Below are positions 34,901 to 42,441 of a stretch of DNA of 64,000 nucleotides, in pieces. The stretch covers positions 1 through 64,000 of the forward strand of contig NZ_BAUA01000110.1 of assembly GCF_000710915.1 (NCBI RefSeq). Direction: 5' to 3'. The notes beneath the pieces are model-generated. The model saw only the letters and a list, made by a program, of their open reading frames with translations, was not told the origin of the DNA and searched no databases. Made by a program: the position numbers and the translations under genes. The DNA comes from Nocardia brasiliensis IFM 10847 (lineage in GTDB: Bacteria > Actinomycetota > Actinomycetes > Mycobacteriales > Mycobacteriaceae). The first letter of the stretch is position 1. Every line of letters starts with the position of its first letter.

Positions 34901-36113
34901 GCGCGTCCGGACGATGACCTCGGTGCTGACCAGGGCCGCCGCGCCCGCACCGGGCCGAACCAGGCGAGAGGTCCCCCAATTCACCCGGAACTCACCGGTG
35001 CCCGCGCCCCTGGTCCGCAACGAGGCCCTCACCGTCGCCGGATCGGCGAAAGAGGTGCGCCAGTTCGGTTTCGACCTGCGCGGGCTGGAAGCCGGCTACG
35101 AGGTCGGCGATTCGCTCGGCGTCTGGCCGGCCAACGACGCCGCGCTGGTCGGCGAATGGCTGGCCACCACCGAATTGGACGGCCGCCGGGTGATCGAGGT
35201 CGACGACCGGGAACTGACCCTGGCCGAGGCGCTGCGCACGCACTACGACATCAGCAAGGTGAGCAACGACCTGCTGACCTTCGTCGCCGAACGCAACCCG
35301 AACATCCGGCTGGCCAAGCTGCTGCGCCGGGACAACCACAACGAGCTCGACAACTACCTCTGGGACCGCCAGGCGGTGGACGTGCTGCGCGATTTTCCCG
35401 TACGGGCCGACCTGGTCGACTGGCTCGGCACGTTGAAAAAGCTGCAGCCGCGCCAGTATTCGATCTCGTCGAGCCCGCTGGTCAGCCCCGACGAGGTGCA
35501 GCTGACGGTGGGCGTCGTCCGCTACGGTGACCCCGCCGCCACCGGGTCGGCGGTCCGGCGCGGCGGCGTGTGCTCGACCTTCCTCGCCGACCGCGCGGGC
35601 GGCGAGGCGGGCACGGTGCCGATCTTCCTGCAGCGGGCGCCGCACTTCCGCCCGCCCGCCGACCCGGCGGCGCCGATGATCATGGTGGGTCCCGGCACCG
35701 GCATCGCTCCCTTCCGCGGCTTCCTCCAAGAGCGCCGGGAGCTCGGCTGCCCCGGGCGCAACTGGCTGTTCTTCGGCGAACAGCACGCGGCCACCAACTT
35801 CTACTACCGCACCGAACTGGAGGACATGTTCCGCTCGGGTTTTCTCACCCGGCTGGATCTGGCCTTCTCCCGCGACCAGCGCGAGCGGATCTATGTGCAG
35901 CACCGGATGATCGAGCACGGCGCCGAACTCTGGTCCTGGCTGCGTGACGGCGCGCATCTGTACGTCTGCGGCGACGCCACCCGGATGGCCAAGGACGTCG
36001 ACGACGCGCTGCTGCGAATCATCCGGGTGCACGGCAAGGTGGACGAGGCGGGAGCGCTGGCATACCGCAAGCAGCTCGTCACGCAGAAACGCTACGTGCG
36101 CGACGTCTACTGA
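31914..36113 (+). CDS. assimilatory nitrate reductase fused to a CysJ-like flavoprotein reductase
   Basis: This 1399-residue single polypeptide has an N-terminal [4Fe-4S] motif (CSYCGVGC, about 23-30, with LCTKG near 61), a molybdopterin-guanine-dinucleotide domain to about 700 (LNQSTHGTWNTN, AYAETATNAYADLLLPAT), a flavodoxin domain (VLWASQTGNAEEL, about 829-965), an FAD domain (RQYSISSSP near 1179, GGVCSTFLADR) and an NADPH domain (GPGTGIAPFRGF near 1259) ending YVRDVY. It should pass electrons from NADPH through FAD, FMN and the cluster to the molybdenum site. GTG at 31914 is the longest start; ATGs at 31926, 31932 and 31944 or TTG 31947 after GGAGG are alternatives. No nitrite reductase gene is near. 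Confidence 0.9.
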   Translation: MQSAMAMIGGMLDAGGTTRTACSYCGVGCGITVRTKADAAGKPVLAKVSGDKLHPANAGRLCTKGATHLELMRTPGRMETAFRRPERGQEPVPVAVDEAVREAAARLRSILDEHGPDAIALYVSGQMSLEAQYLATKLAKGYLRTLHIEANSRLCMASAGTGYKQSLGADGPPGSYDDIDHADLFFVIGANMADCHPILHLRMVDRLKAGAKLIVVDPRRTETAARADLFLQIAPGTDLALLNGLLHLLVENGDIDEDFIAEHTEGWTAMPEFLADYPPAQVAELTGLAEADIRTAATWIGTAGEWTTLWTMGLNQSTHGTWNTNAICNLHLATGAISRRGSGPFSLTGQPNAMGGREMGYMGPGLPGQRSVLAPADRAFVEAAWGVEPGTIRDEVGPGTIEMFRELAAGQIKAAWIICTNPVATVANRKTVLDGLEAAELVIAQDAYAETATNAYADLLLPATLWAEADALMVNSERNVTLLQRSVEPVGEARPDWLLIAQVATAMGFPGFDFESSAAVFDEIKQFANPATGYDLRGMDFERLRQGPMQWPCPDGTRPRNPIRYVNDGVSQHPHVDEHGHRPRLAFATPSRRAVFWPRPHLPAAELPDDDYPFLLNTGRLQHQWHTMTKTGKIDKLTKLNGRPFVEVHPDDAERLGVRAGDQLEIASRRGRAVLAVQIGDRVRPGDCFAPFHWNDEHGEYLTINAVTNDAVDPASLQPEYKACAVSLRRVAVPEQPESPAAPIPAAQGVHPLATVLGLDAAATPTLTEVERIYLSGYLAALQAVPVTGQPVLPASAPIAAQSRTWIDGLLAGMYSRATDVAAAPTRPVTVLWASQTGNAEELAATVAARLSECGFLPQLLDMDSCTVAALTGDVLVVTSTFGDGGPPDNGTDFWRQLDDKAIRLDDMRYAVFALGDSSYDDFCGHGRKLDERFAEYGATRLLPRVDSEPDFQEPAERWLDAVLAVLGDQLNGEVLQDDSSPPGGDPGIAVEPVRRRVRTMTSVLTRAAAPAPGRTRREVPQFTRNSPVPAPLVRNEALTVAGSAKEVRQFGFDLRGLEAGYEVGDSLGVWPANDAALVGEWLATTELDGRRVIEVDDRELTLAEALRTHYDISKVSNDLLTFVAERNPNIRLAKLLRRDNHNELDNYLWDRQAVDVLRDFPVRADLVDWLGTLKKLQPRQYSISSSPLVSPDEVQLTVGVVRYGDPAATGSAVRRGGVCSTFLADRAGGEAGTVPIFLQRAPHFRPPADPAAPMIMVGPGTGIAPFRGFLQERRELGCPGRNWLFFGEQHAATNFYYRTELEDMFRSGFLTRLDLAFSRDQRERIYVQHRMIEHGAELWSWLRDGAHLYVCGDATRMAKDVDDALLRIIRVHGKVDEAGALAYRKQLVTQKRYVRDVY

Positions 36114-36129
36114 CCACGGCCGCCGGCGA

Positions 36130-37191
36130 TCAGACCAGGGGCGGGTTCAGGCGGGTGAAATCGCCGAGCCGGTGGTACGGGTAGTACGGGTACGGCGGCG
36201 TCGTGGCGCTGACCTTGTCCAGCCTGGCCACCTGGTCGGCGTCCAGCTCCCAGCCGATGGCGCCCAGGTTCTGCCGCAACTGTTCCTCGTTGCGGGCGCC
36301 GACGATGACCGTGGCCACGGTGGGGCGGCGCAGCAGCCAGTTGAGCGCGATCTGCGGGACGGTCTTGCCGGTTTCGGCGGCCAGTTCGTCGAGCACGTCG
36401 ACGACGTCGTAGAGCTTCTCGTCGTCCACGTGCGGACCCGCGGCGGCGGTCTGGTGCAGGCGGCTGCCGTCCGGCAGCGGTTGGCCGCGCCGGATCTTGC
36501 CGGTCAGCCGCCCCCAGCCGAGCGGGCTCCAGACGACCGCGCCGACGCCTTGGTCCTGGCCGAGCGGCATCAGCTCCCACTCGTAATCACGACCGATCAG
36601 CGAGTAGTAGACCTGGTGCGCGACATACCGGGTCCGGCCGTGCTCGTCCGCTGCGGCAAGCGATTTCATCAGCTGCCAGCCCGCGAAGTTGGAGGCGCCG
36701 ACGTAGCGGATCTTGCCTGCGCGCACCAGATCGTCCAGGGTCGCGACGACTTCCTCGACCGGGGTGCCCGCGTCGAAGGCGTGCAGCTGGAACAGGTCGA
36801 GGTAGTCGGTGCCGAGCCGGCGCAGCGCCGCCTCCACCGCGCCGATCAGCCGCGCCCGGCCCGAACCGGCCTGCCCGGGGCCCGGACCGGTCGGCAGTGA
36901 CGCCTTGGTGGAGATGAGCACCTGATCGCGCCTGCCCTTGATGGCCGCGCCGAGCACCTCTTCCGACGCGCCGTCGGAGTAGACGTCGGCCGTGTCGAAC
37001 ATGGTGAGGCCCGCCTCCAGGCTGATGTCCACCATCCGCCGCGCCGACGCGGCGTCGGTGTCGCCCCAGGCGCCGAACAGCTCGCCCCGGCCGCCGAAGG
37101 TGCCCGCACCGAAACTCAACGCCGGAACGTGCAGACCCGATGCGCCCAGCCGCCGGTACTCCATCTCCGCGCCTACTGTCCGATCGTTCAT
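36130..37191 (-). CDS. aldo/keto reductase
   Basis: This 353-residue NADPH-dependent oxidoreductase is of the AKR superfamily (YghZ/Tas-like). The catalytic tetrad can be seen as D and Y in MFDTADVYSDG, K in STKASLP and H in LFQLHAFD. WSPLGWGRLTGKIRRG and VIVGARNEEQLRQNL are cofactor-binding parts. ATG at 37191 has AGGAGG eight bases upstream; a second ATG (MEYRRLG) is 9 codons in. It is divergent from a TetR gene across 86 bases and is probably repressed by it. Confidence 0.92.
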   Translation of the reverse strand: MNDRTVGAEMEYRRLGASGLHVPALSFGAGTFGGRGELFGAWGDTDAASARRMVDISLEAGLTMFDTADVYSDGASEEVLGAAIKGRRDQVLISTKASLPTGPGPGQAGSGRARLIGAVEAALRRLGTDYLDLFQLHAFDAGTPVEEVVATLDDLVRAGKIRYVGASNFAGWQLMKSLAAADEHGRTRYVAHQVYYSLIGRDYEWELMPLGQDQGVGAVVWSPLGWGRLTGKIRRGQPLPDGSRLHQTAAAGPHVDDEKLYDVVDVLDELAAETGKTVPQIALNWLLRRPTVATVIVGARNEEQLRQNLGAIGWELDADQVARLDKVSATTPPYPYYPYHRLGDFTRLNPPLV

Positions 37192-37216
37192 CGGTCCACC
37201 CTCCTAAAGGGTCTAT

Positions 37217-37266
37217 AGTTTCGTTAACGCGTCGAACAGTACACCCGATCGGCCACAAATGAAACT
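37217..37266. promoter_or_regulatory. shared AKR/TetR control region
   Basis: The 86-base divergent spacer holds CGTTAACG (37222-37229), an 8-bp palindrome, and an outer inverted pair AGTTTC (37217-37222)/GAAACT (37261-37266). Either could bind the adjacent TetR protein. The assignment rests only on symmetry and position. Confidence 0.4.
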
Positions 37267-37277
37267 GGAGTTCCGTT

Positions 37278-37898
37278 ATGACTGACGCCGAGGCCACACC
37301 CGGCTCGATTCGCCCAGGTGGACGCACCGCTCGCGTGCGCGAGTCGGTGCTGCAGGTCGCCGGCGACCTGCTCGCCGAACGCGGCTTCGGCCAGTTGGAT
37401 CTGGCCGAGGTCGCGGCGGCGGCGGCGGTCGGCAAGACCACGGTGTACCGCCGCTGGCGCACCCCCACCGGCCTGGTCACCGACCTGTTGATCGACATGG
37501 CCGAGCAGTCTGTCGGCCACACCGACACCGGGTCGCTGCTCGACGATCTCATCGCCAACGCGCGCCTGGTCGCCCGGACCTTGACCGACCCGCGCCAAGG
37601 CAAGCTCTTTCAAGCCGTCATCGCGGCGGGCACCTGCGACGAAGCCGCCGCCACCGCACTGCGCCGGTTCTACGATGTGCGGCTCACCGAGTGGTCCCCC
37701 TGCGTGGACCGGGCGATCGAACGCGGCGAAGTGCCACCGGGCACCGACGCCCGCGCCGTCCTGTCGGCGGTGTCCGCACCGCTCTACTACCGCCTGCTCG
37801 CCAGCGGCGACCCGATCGACGACGATGCCGCACTCGCGGCCGCCCGCGCCGCGGTAACCGCTGCCGCCGCAGGCGTTTTCGTGTCAGCGCCGAACTAG
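37278..37898 (+). CDS. TetR-family regulator
   Basis: This 206-residue regulator has its helix-turn-helix at about 37-57 (LAEVAAAAAVGKTTVYRRWR) and a TetR_C_11-like ligand domain (LARTLTDPRQGKLFQAVIAA region). ATG at 37278 is preceded by GGAGTTCCGTT. It probably controls the divergent aldo/keto reductase. After the stop at 37898 a 42-bp tandem repeat begins. Confidence 0.9.
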   Translation: MTDAEATPGSIRPGGRTARVRESVLQVAGDLLAERGFGQLDLAEVAAAAAVGKTTVYRRWRTPTGLVTDLLIDMAEQSVGHTDTGSLLDDLIANARLVARTLTDPRQGKLFQAVIAAGTCDEAAATALRRFYDVRLTEWSPCVDRAIERGEVPPGTDARAVLSAVSAPLYYRLLASGDPIDDDAALAAARAAVTAAAAGVFVSAPN

Positions 37899-37928
37899 CC
37901 GTTCGATCGGCTCCGAGACAGGCTCGAG

Positions 37929-38038
37929 CGTTGCCGCGGCGCAGTTTTCGACCTGAGCCCGCAAGTCCGGCGTTGCCACGGCGCAGTTTTCGACCAAAGC
38001 CCGCGGGCCCGGCGTGGCCGCGGCGCGGTGTTCGCTAT
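37929..38038 (+). repeat. 42-bp tandem repeat, about 2.6 copies
   Basis: Units begin at 37929, 37971 and 38013, each starting CGTTGCC(G/A)CGGCGCAG or a close variant. The period of 42 is a multiple of three, so a plus-strand frame reads ALPRRSFRPEPASP, ALPRRSFRPKPAGP, AWPRRGVRY in 14-residue repeats. That frame is not attached to a start of its own. The last unit runs into the 3' end of the DinB-like gene. Confidence 0.7.
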
Positions 38039-38613
38039 GCGGACCAGTCCGCGCTACGGCCGGTGAGCGCGAGGACGCGGTCCAGGGCCGAGGCTTCGGT
38101 GGGGACGGGGAGCACCGGGCCGAACAGTCCGGGCGTGCCTTCGGCGGGAGTTTCGCTCAGCAGGTCTAGCAGGGTGGCCAGATCGGTCGCGGTGGCGTCG
38201 AAGGGCTGGCCGGTCGCCTTGGCCAGGTCCCAGCCGTGCACCACCAGTTCGTCCAGTGCGATCATCGCCATCACCGGCGCGGCCTCGCTCACCCCGCCCG
38301 CCTCGGTGATCCCGTCCCACGCGCCCGGCTCCCGCCACGCGCCGACCAAGGCCTTCAGCTGCGCCGAGATCAACCCCCGCCAATCGGCGGGCAACGCGTT
38401 CTCCGGCGCGATGACCGGGGCCACCGAGCCGCCGACCGCCTCCTTGGTCGCCGCCTGCCGGAACGCCTCGGTCAGATCCACCACGTGGGCGAGCAGATCC
38501 CGGACGGTGGTGTCGGCGCACGGGGTCGCGGCCGCGAGCTGATCGTCGGTGATCCCGGTGATCACGGTGTCCAGCGCGGTGGCCGCCGGTTCGAAATCGA
38601 ATTCCTGGTTCAT
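38035..38613 (-). CDS. TIGR03086-type DinB/maleylpyruvate-isomerase-like metal-binding protein
   Basis: This 192-residue four-helix-bundle protein is of the mycothiol-dependent maleylpyruvate isomerase N-domain group. Metal-ligand histidines are expected in DLLAHVVDLTEAF and ELVVHGWDLAKATG. The N-terminal TPCADTTVRDLLAHV motif is a family hallmark. ATG at 38613 has AAGGAGAACCT before it; the frame stays open upstream to 38949 through repeat DNA, which is unlikely to be coding. Possible thiol transferase; substrate unknown. Confidence 0.88.
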   Translation of the reverse strand: MNQEFDFEPAATALDTVITGITDDQLAAATPCADTTVRDLLAHVVDLTEAFRQAATKEAVGGSVAPVIAPENALPADWRGLISAQLKALVGAWREPGAWDGITEAGGVSEAAPVMAMIALDELVVHGWDLAKATGQPFDATATDLATLLDLLSETPAEGTPGLFGPVLPVPTEASALDRVLALTGRSADWSA

Positions 38614-38843
38614 AGGTTCTCCTTGGCGCGCGGTGGGTCTCAGCAATGCAGACGAACCAGCCGCCCAGAACTCATCGCCCGCAGCCACCAGCCCCGACAC
38701 ACACCCCCAGCCACCGCCACCTACGGCCCACATACCGGCCCAGCCCGGGCCATCCCCCACACGCGCCTGCGCCGTACCCCGACCACGCCTGCGCAGCCGC
38801 CGACGCGCCCGGCGACACCGGTGCGGTGCCGAGCGCACTCGGC

Positions 38844-39180
38844 CCGCGCCAATGCGACACCGCCTCGGATTGATCTCGCCGGCGCTCCGCACACCTGCCC
38901 GGCCCGCGCCCACCGCACACACCTGCCAGCCACCGGCCGCCCACGGCACACCTGCCTGCGCAGCCGCCCGAGCGCATCAGGTCCGCGCCATTGCGACACC
39001 GCCTCGGATTGATCTCGCCGGTGCTGCGCGCACCTGCCCAGCTCGCGCCCACCGCACACACCTGCCAGCCACCGCCGCCCACGGCACACACGCCTGCGCA
39101 GCCGCCCGAGCGCATCAGGTCCGCGCCATTGCGGCACTGTCTCGGATTGATCTCGCCGGTGCGCCGCGCACCTGCCCCGC
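38844..39180. repeat. tandem repeat of about 138-140 bp, 2.4 clear copies
   Basis: The block CCTCGGATTGATCTCGCC recurs at about 38863, 39002 and 39140, and the flanking text (CCGCGCCATTGCGACAC, CACACACCTGCCAGCCACCG, CAGCCGCCCGAGCGCATCAG) repeats with it. A degenerate further copy may reach back to about 38690. Period is near 46 codons, so long frames stay open on both strands, but they have no ribosome-binding site and read as low-complexity repeats. The gene-free stretch 38614-39228 holds nothing else that I recognise. Confidence 0.8.
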
Positions 39181-39228
39181 GACCAACTCGTGACCGCGAA
39201 AACCCCTGGAAAAGCGGACAATTGGGAG

Positions 39229-39465
39229 ATGAAGGGTGATCGGGTGGAGATTGTCGTCGATTTCGGGGACGGGTCTCGCAGTTATGAAGTGGCCGCGACC
39301 CGGGCGGGGCGGCGGGTCGAGGTACGGATCGCACGCGGGGTCGTCGAAGTGAGCGAGGTGACGCGGACCGGCAATCCGGTGCGCACCGCCCGGTTCATGG
39401 CGGGCCGCACGCTGGCACTGGTCGAATACCCCGCCGACGGGAACGGAGCGCGCGCCGACGAGTGA
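39229..39465 (+). CDS. small conserved hypothetical protein
   Basis: This protein of 78 residues has a beta-rich pattern (DRVEIVVDFGDGSRSYEVAA, RRVEVRIARGVVEVSEVTR, TARFMAGRTLALVEYP). ATG at 39229 is directly preceded by TTGGGAG. A GTG at 39190 would add 13 residues but lacks a site. No family recognised. It follows repeat DNA and precedes another small gene. Confidence 0.6.
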   Translation: MKGDRVEIVVDFGDGSRSYEVAATRAGRRVEVRIARGVVEVSEVTRTGNPVRTARFMAGRTLALVEYPADGNGARADE

Positions 39466-39606
39466 TCCCGCGACACAGTGCGCACGGGTTGCCCGGACGC
39501 CGGACGAAGCGCATCCTCGACAGTGCTGGGACTGACGCCCGTCTCGATTGCGGCGTGCCCGCACGGGTATGCCGACACGCGAGGCCTACGCCGAGAGGAG
39601 CGCACG

Positions 39607-39846
39607 ATGACCGATCGCAGCACTATCCGCGACATCGATCCGGTGCCGGAAGCCGACCTCGCCGAGCAGTCCATGCCCGCCTACCCGGACGAGCTCGGCT
39701 ACCCCGACGACGGACCGGACCAGGACGGCCGCCTGGCACCCGACCTGGCCGAGAAGGCCGCCCCGGACCGGTGGAACGCCGATCCGGCGGACGTGGTCGA
39801 GCAGTCGATCGAGGTGCCGTTCGACGACGAACCCGATATCGCCTGA
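39607..39846 (+). CDS. small acidic conserved hypothetical protein
   Basis: This 79-residue, strongly acidic protein (about 22 Asp/Glu) starts MTDRSTIRDIDPVPEADLAE and has WNADPADVVEQSIEVPFDDE near the end, a pattern that looks conserved rather than random. AGAGGAGCGCACG gives a clear ribosome-binding site. It is convergent with menD. Function unknown. Confidence 0.75.
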   Translation: MTDRSTIRDIDPVPEADLAEQSMPAYPDELGYPDDGPDQDGRLAPDLAEKAAPDRWNADPADVVEQSIEVPFDDEPDIA

Positions 39847-39889
39847 CCGATCGGCGCGCCCGAATGCCGGTGCGGCCCATGGGCTCTGC

Positions 39890-41533
39890 TCAGGGGCAGA
39901 TCTTGGCGCGCACGGTGGCGTGCAGTTCGCGCAGGCTGGACCGCTCGGTGGCTACCTCGAGCACGCGGGTGCCGTGCGCGTGCCCGGTGAGTTCGACGGC
40001 CAGCTGCTCCGGGTCGACCTGCCGGTGCGGAATGCGGTAGGCGGCGCAGAGCGCGGCGAGATCCATCCCGTGCGGGGTGCCGAACACCCGCTCGAACACG
40101 CCCGCGTACTGCGGATCGCCCTGTTCGAGCAGTTCGAAGATGCCGCCGCCGTCGTCGTTGGCGACCACGATGGTCAGGTCGGCGGGGCGCGGTTCGCCCG
40201 GACCGATCAGCAGGCCGGAGGCGTCGTGCAGGAAGGTCAGGTCGCCGATCAGCGCGACGGTGCGGCCCTCGTGGTGCAGCGCCGCGCCGACGGCGGTGGA
40301 CACGGTGCCGTCGATGCCCGCCACGCCGCGGTTGGACAGCACCCGGATGCCCGGGCGCGGATGCGACACCAGCGCGGCGTCGCGCACCGGATTGGATGCG
40401 CCGAGCACCAGCTGATCGCCCTCGCGCAGCGCGTTCATCACCACGGCGGCCACGTGCAGGCCGGTCGGCTTCGGATGGCTGCCGAGTTCGGCGCGCACCA
40501 CCTGATTCGCCTTCTCGTCGAGTTCGCGGCAGTAGGCCAGCCATTCCGGGCGCGGCGCTCCGCTCGTCACGGCGCGCGTCCCGGTGCCGAGCACGTTGCC
40601 GGAGACATCGGGCCAGCGCGGCCCGGTGGTGAGCGCGTAGACCCGAACCGCCGGATCGGCAAGGACTTTGGACACCTGACGGTGCAGGGTCGGTCGTCCG
40701 GTGATGATCGCCTGGCGCGGACGCAACAGCGGCAGCGCGAGCGGATGCAGCGCGGGCCCGTGCATCGGCGCGGTGGGTTCGGCGACCGTGGGCAGCTGGG
40801 CCAGCTCCGGCCGCAGCCCCGCGCCGTGCCCGGAGATGACCACGGTGTCCGGGGTCAGGTCGAGGTCGAGGGGCACGTCCAGGGTGGCGTACTGGGTCTT
40901 GGTCCACGCTTCGTCGGCGTCGCGCCCGGGCGGGGCGGTCTCGCCGGGAGCGAGGTCGGGGACCAGCGGCTCGCGCAGCGGGATGTCGAAGTGCACCGGC
41001 CCCGCGTTGCCGGAGCGGGTGCCGCGGGCCGCGGCGAGCACCCGGCACACGGCCGAGCGCCACTGGCTGTTCTGGTGTCCGTACTCCGCGCAGTCCTCGG
41101 TCGCGTGCTCCTCCTCGGCGAGGCCGAGGCTGATCGCGGCCCGCACCTGGCTGCCGAACAGGCCGAACTGCTCAACGGTCTGGTTCGCACCGGAGCCGAG
41201 CATTTCGTAGGGCCGGTTCGCACTGAGCACGACCAGCGGGATGCGCGCGTAGTTGGCTTCGAGCACGGCCGGACCGAGGTTCGCGACGGCGGTCCCCGAG
41301 GTCATCACGACGGGCACCGGCAGCCGGCTCGCGATCGAGAGGCCGATGGCGAGGAAGCCCGCGGTCCGCTCGTCGATGCGCATGTGCAACCGCAGTCGAC
41401 CGGCGGCGTCCGCGGCCTGCAATGCGAAGGCCAGCGGCGCGTTCCGCGATCCGGGGCACAGGACGACATCCCGTACACCCCCGCGCGCGAGTTCGTCCAC
41501 GACGACCTGCGCTTGTGCTGTAGACGGGTTCAC
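39890..41533 (-). CDS. menD: SEPHCHC synthase of menaquinone synthesis
   Basis: This 547-residue thiamine-diphosphate enzyme joins isochorismate and 2-oxoglutarate. The catalytic glutamate is E55 in RIDERTAGFLAIGL, the same number as in characterised MenD. The ThDP motif spans GDLTFLHDASGLL (near 432) to ANDDGGGIFELLEQ. N-terminal VLCPGSRNAPLA is also diagnostic. GTG at 41533 follows GGAGGC. It opens the men block 39.9-46 kb, with menB and menE nearby; menC, menF and menH are not in the window. Confidence 0.96.
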   Translation of the reverse strand: MNPSTAQAQVVVDELARGGVRDVVLCPGSRNAPLAFALQAADAAGRLRLHMRIDERTAGFLAIGLSIASRLPVPVVMTSGTAVANLGPAVLEANYARIPLVVLSANRPYEMLGSGANQTVEQFGLFGSQVRAAISLGLAEEEHATEDCAEYGHQNSQWRSAVCRVLAAARGTRSGNAGPVHFDIPLREPLVPDLAPGETAPPGRDADEAWTKTQYATLDVPLDLDLTPDTVVISGHGAGLRPELAQLPTVAEPTAPMHGPALHPLALPLLRPRQAIITGRPTLHRQVSKVLADPAVRVYALTTGPRWPDVSGNVLGTGTRAVTSGAPRPEWLAYCRELDEKANQVVRAELGSHPKPTGLHVAAVVMNALREGDQLVLGASNPVRDAALVSHPRPGIRVLSNRGVAGIDGTVSTAVGAALHHEGRTVALIGDLTFLHDASGLLIGPGEPRPADLTIVVANDDGGGIFELLEQGDPQYAGVFERVFGTPHGMDLAALCAAYRIPHRQVDPEQLAVELTGHAHGTRVLEVATERSSLRELHATVRAKICP

Positions 41534-41850
41534 GCCTCCAGCCTCTCAGACAGTGCACCTGCCGTCTGCGTCGCCCTGGTCACACCGCGCTCCTTTGCCC
41601 GGATGGCGCCGTGCGGTGTCGCCGAGATCGCACGGCGTGCCGCGCCGGAGCGGTCCGGCGCAGTTGCGCCAGCTGTCCATCCGCGCACTCGCACCGGCGC
41701 GCGCGGCCGATCGGCCCCGGCATTGCGATCAGTCCGCACAGCAGAACGCGCCGCACATCGAAAAGCGCGGCCGCGGACGGCCGTTCGATGTGCGACGCGT
41801 CCGACGTGCACGGCGGGGTGAATTCAGCAGGCTGATTCAGCGCGCCTGAT
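41534..41850. other. spacer upstream of menD, no gene seen
   Basis: This is 317 bases between menD and the DUF6918 gene, both on the minus strand. Frames on both strands are arginine-rich, lack ribosome-binding sites and show no protein character. It should contain the menD promoter and the end of the DUF6918 transcript; no clear terminator was seen. Confidence 0.5.
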
Positions 41851-42297
41851 TCAGTTGGCGTGCTTCTGCACCAGGTCGCCGACCCGGGGCAGCGCCTCGA
41901 TGACGTTCTTCTTGGCCGAGGAACGCATCGACGAGTAGACCTTCTTCAGCGCGGGCCGGGTGGACGCGTCGGCACGCGCGTCGGTGACGGCCAGCAGGGC
42001 CTCGGCGACCTCGTCCGACTTGGCGACGAGCAGATCACCGAACTTGCCCGAGCCGGACGCGGTGTACTCCTGCCAGAACGGCTCGAGCTGCGCAAGAAGT
42101 TTGGGCGCCAACGACTCCAGCGCATCAGGCACGATCGACGGGCTGATCTTCTTGACCGCCGCGTAGCCACCCTTCACAGCCAGGCCGGACGCACCACCCT
42201 TGTCCGAGACCTCGGCATCAAGAACCTCGACGGCATCGGCAAGGAAAGCCGGGCGCTTGGCGTCGTCGAGCAGGGATTCAGACAGTGCTGCAACCAC
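41851..42297 (-). CDS. DUF6918 family protein
   Basis: This 148-residue all-helical protein begins VVAALSESLLDDAKRPAFL, with YAAVKKISPSIVPDALESL and the C-terminal SSAKKNVIEALPRVGDLVQK. No membrane helix or catalytic motif. GTG at 42297 is preceded by AGGAACCTGAAA. Proteins of this type sit near men genes in related genomes (from memory), without a known function. Confidence 0.82.
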   Translation of the reverse strand: MVAALSESLLDDAKRPAFLADAVEVLDAEVSDKGGASGLAVKGGYAAVKKISPSIVPDALESLAPKLLAQLEPFWQEYTASGSGKFGDLLVAKSDEVAEALLAVTDARADASTRPALKKVYSSMRSSAKKNVIEALPRVGDLVQKHAN

Positions 42298-42441
42298 TTT
42301 CAGGTTCCTCCGGAATAGGTTTCGATGAACGAGCGACCGCAACTATACGCACCGTCGCGCGGCTGGTCGCGGCACTCACCCGCTAACGAGTCGCGTCCCA
42401 AACGTGGTCTGCGCCACGGAAAATACAGACCGGGCGGTCGC

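Noticed and set aside
38844..39180. possible CRISPR array
   Set aside because: Units are contiguous and about 139 bp long with no short repeats separated by unique spacers, and no cas genes are near.
38672..39334. 220-codon minus-strand frame over the 138-bp repeats
   Set aside because: The frame stays open only because the repeat period is near a multiple of three; it lacks a ribosome-binding site and reads as Gly/Arg/Trp-rich repeats.
41530..41811. 93-codon minus-strand frame upstream of menD
   Set aside because: It is arginine-rich, has no ribosome-binding site and no recognisable motif.
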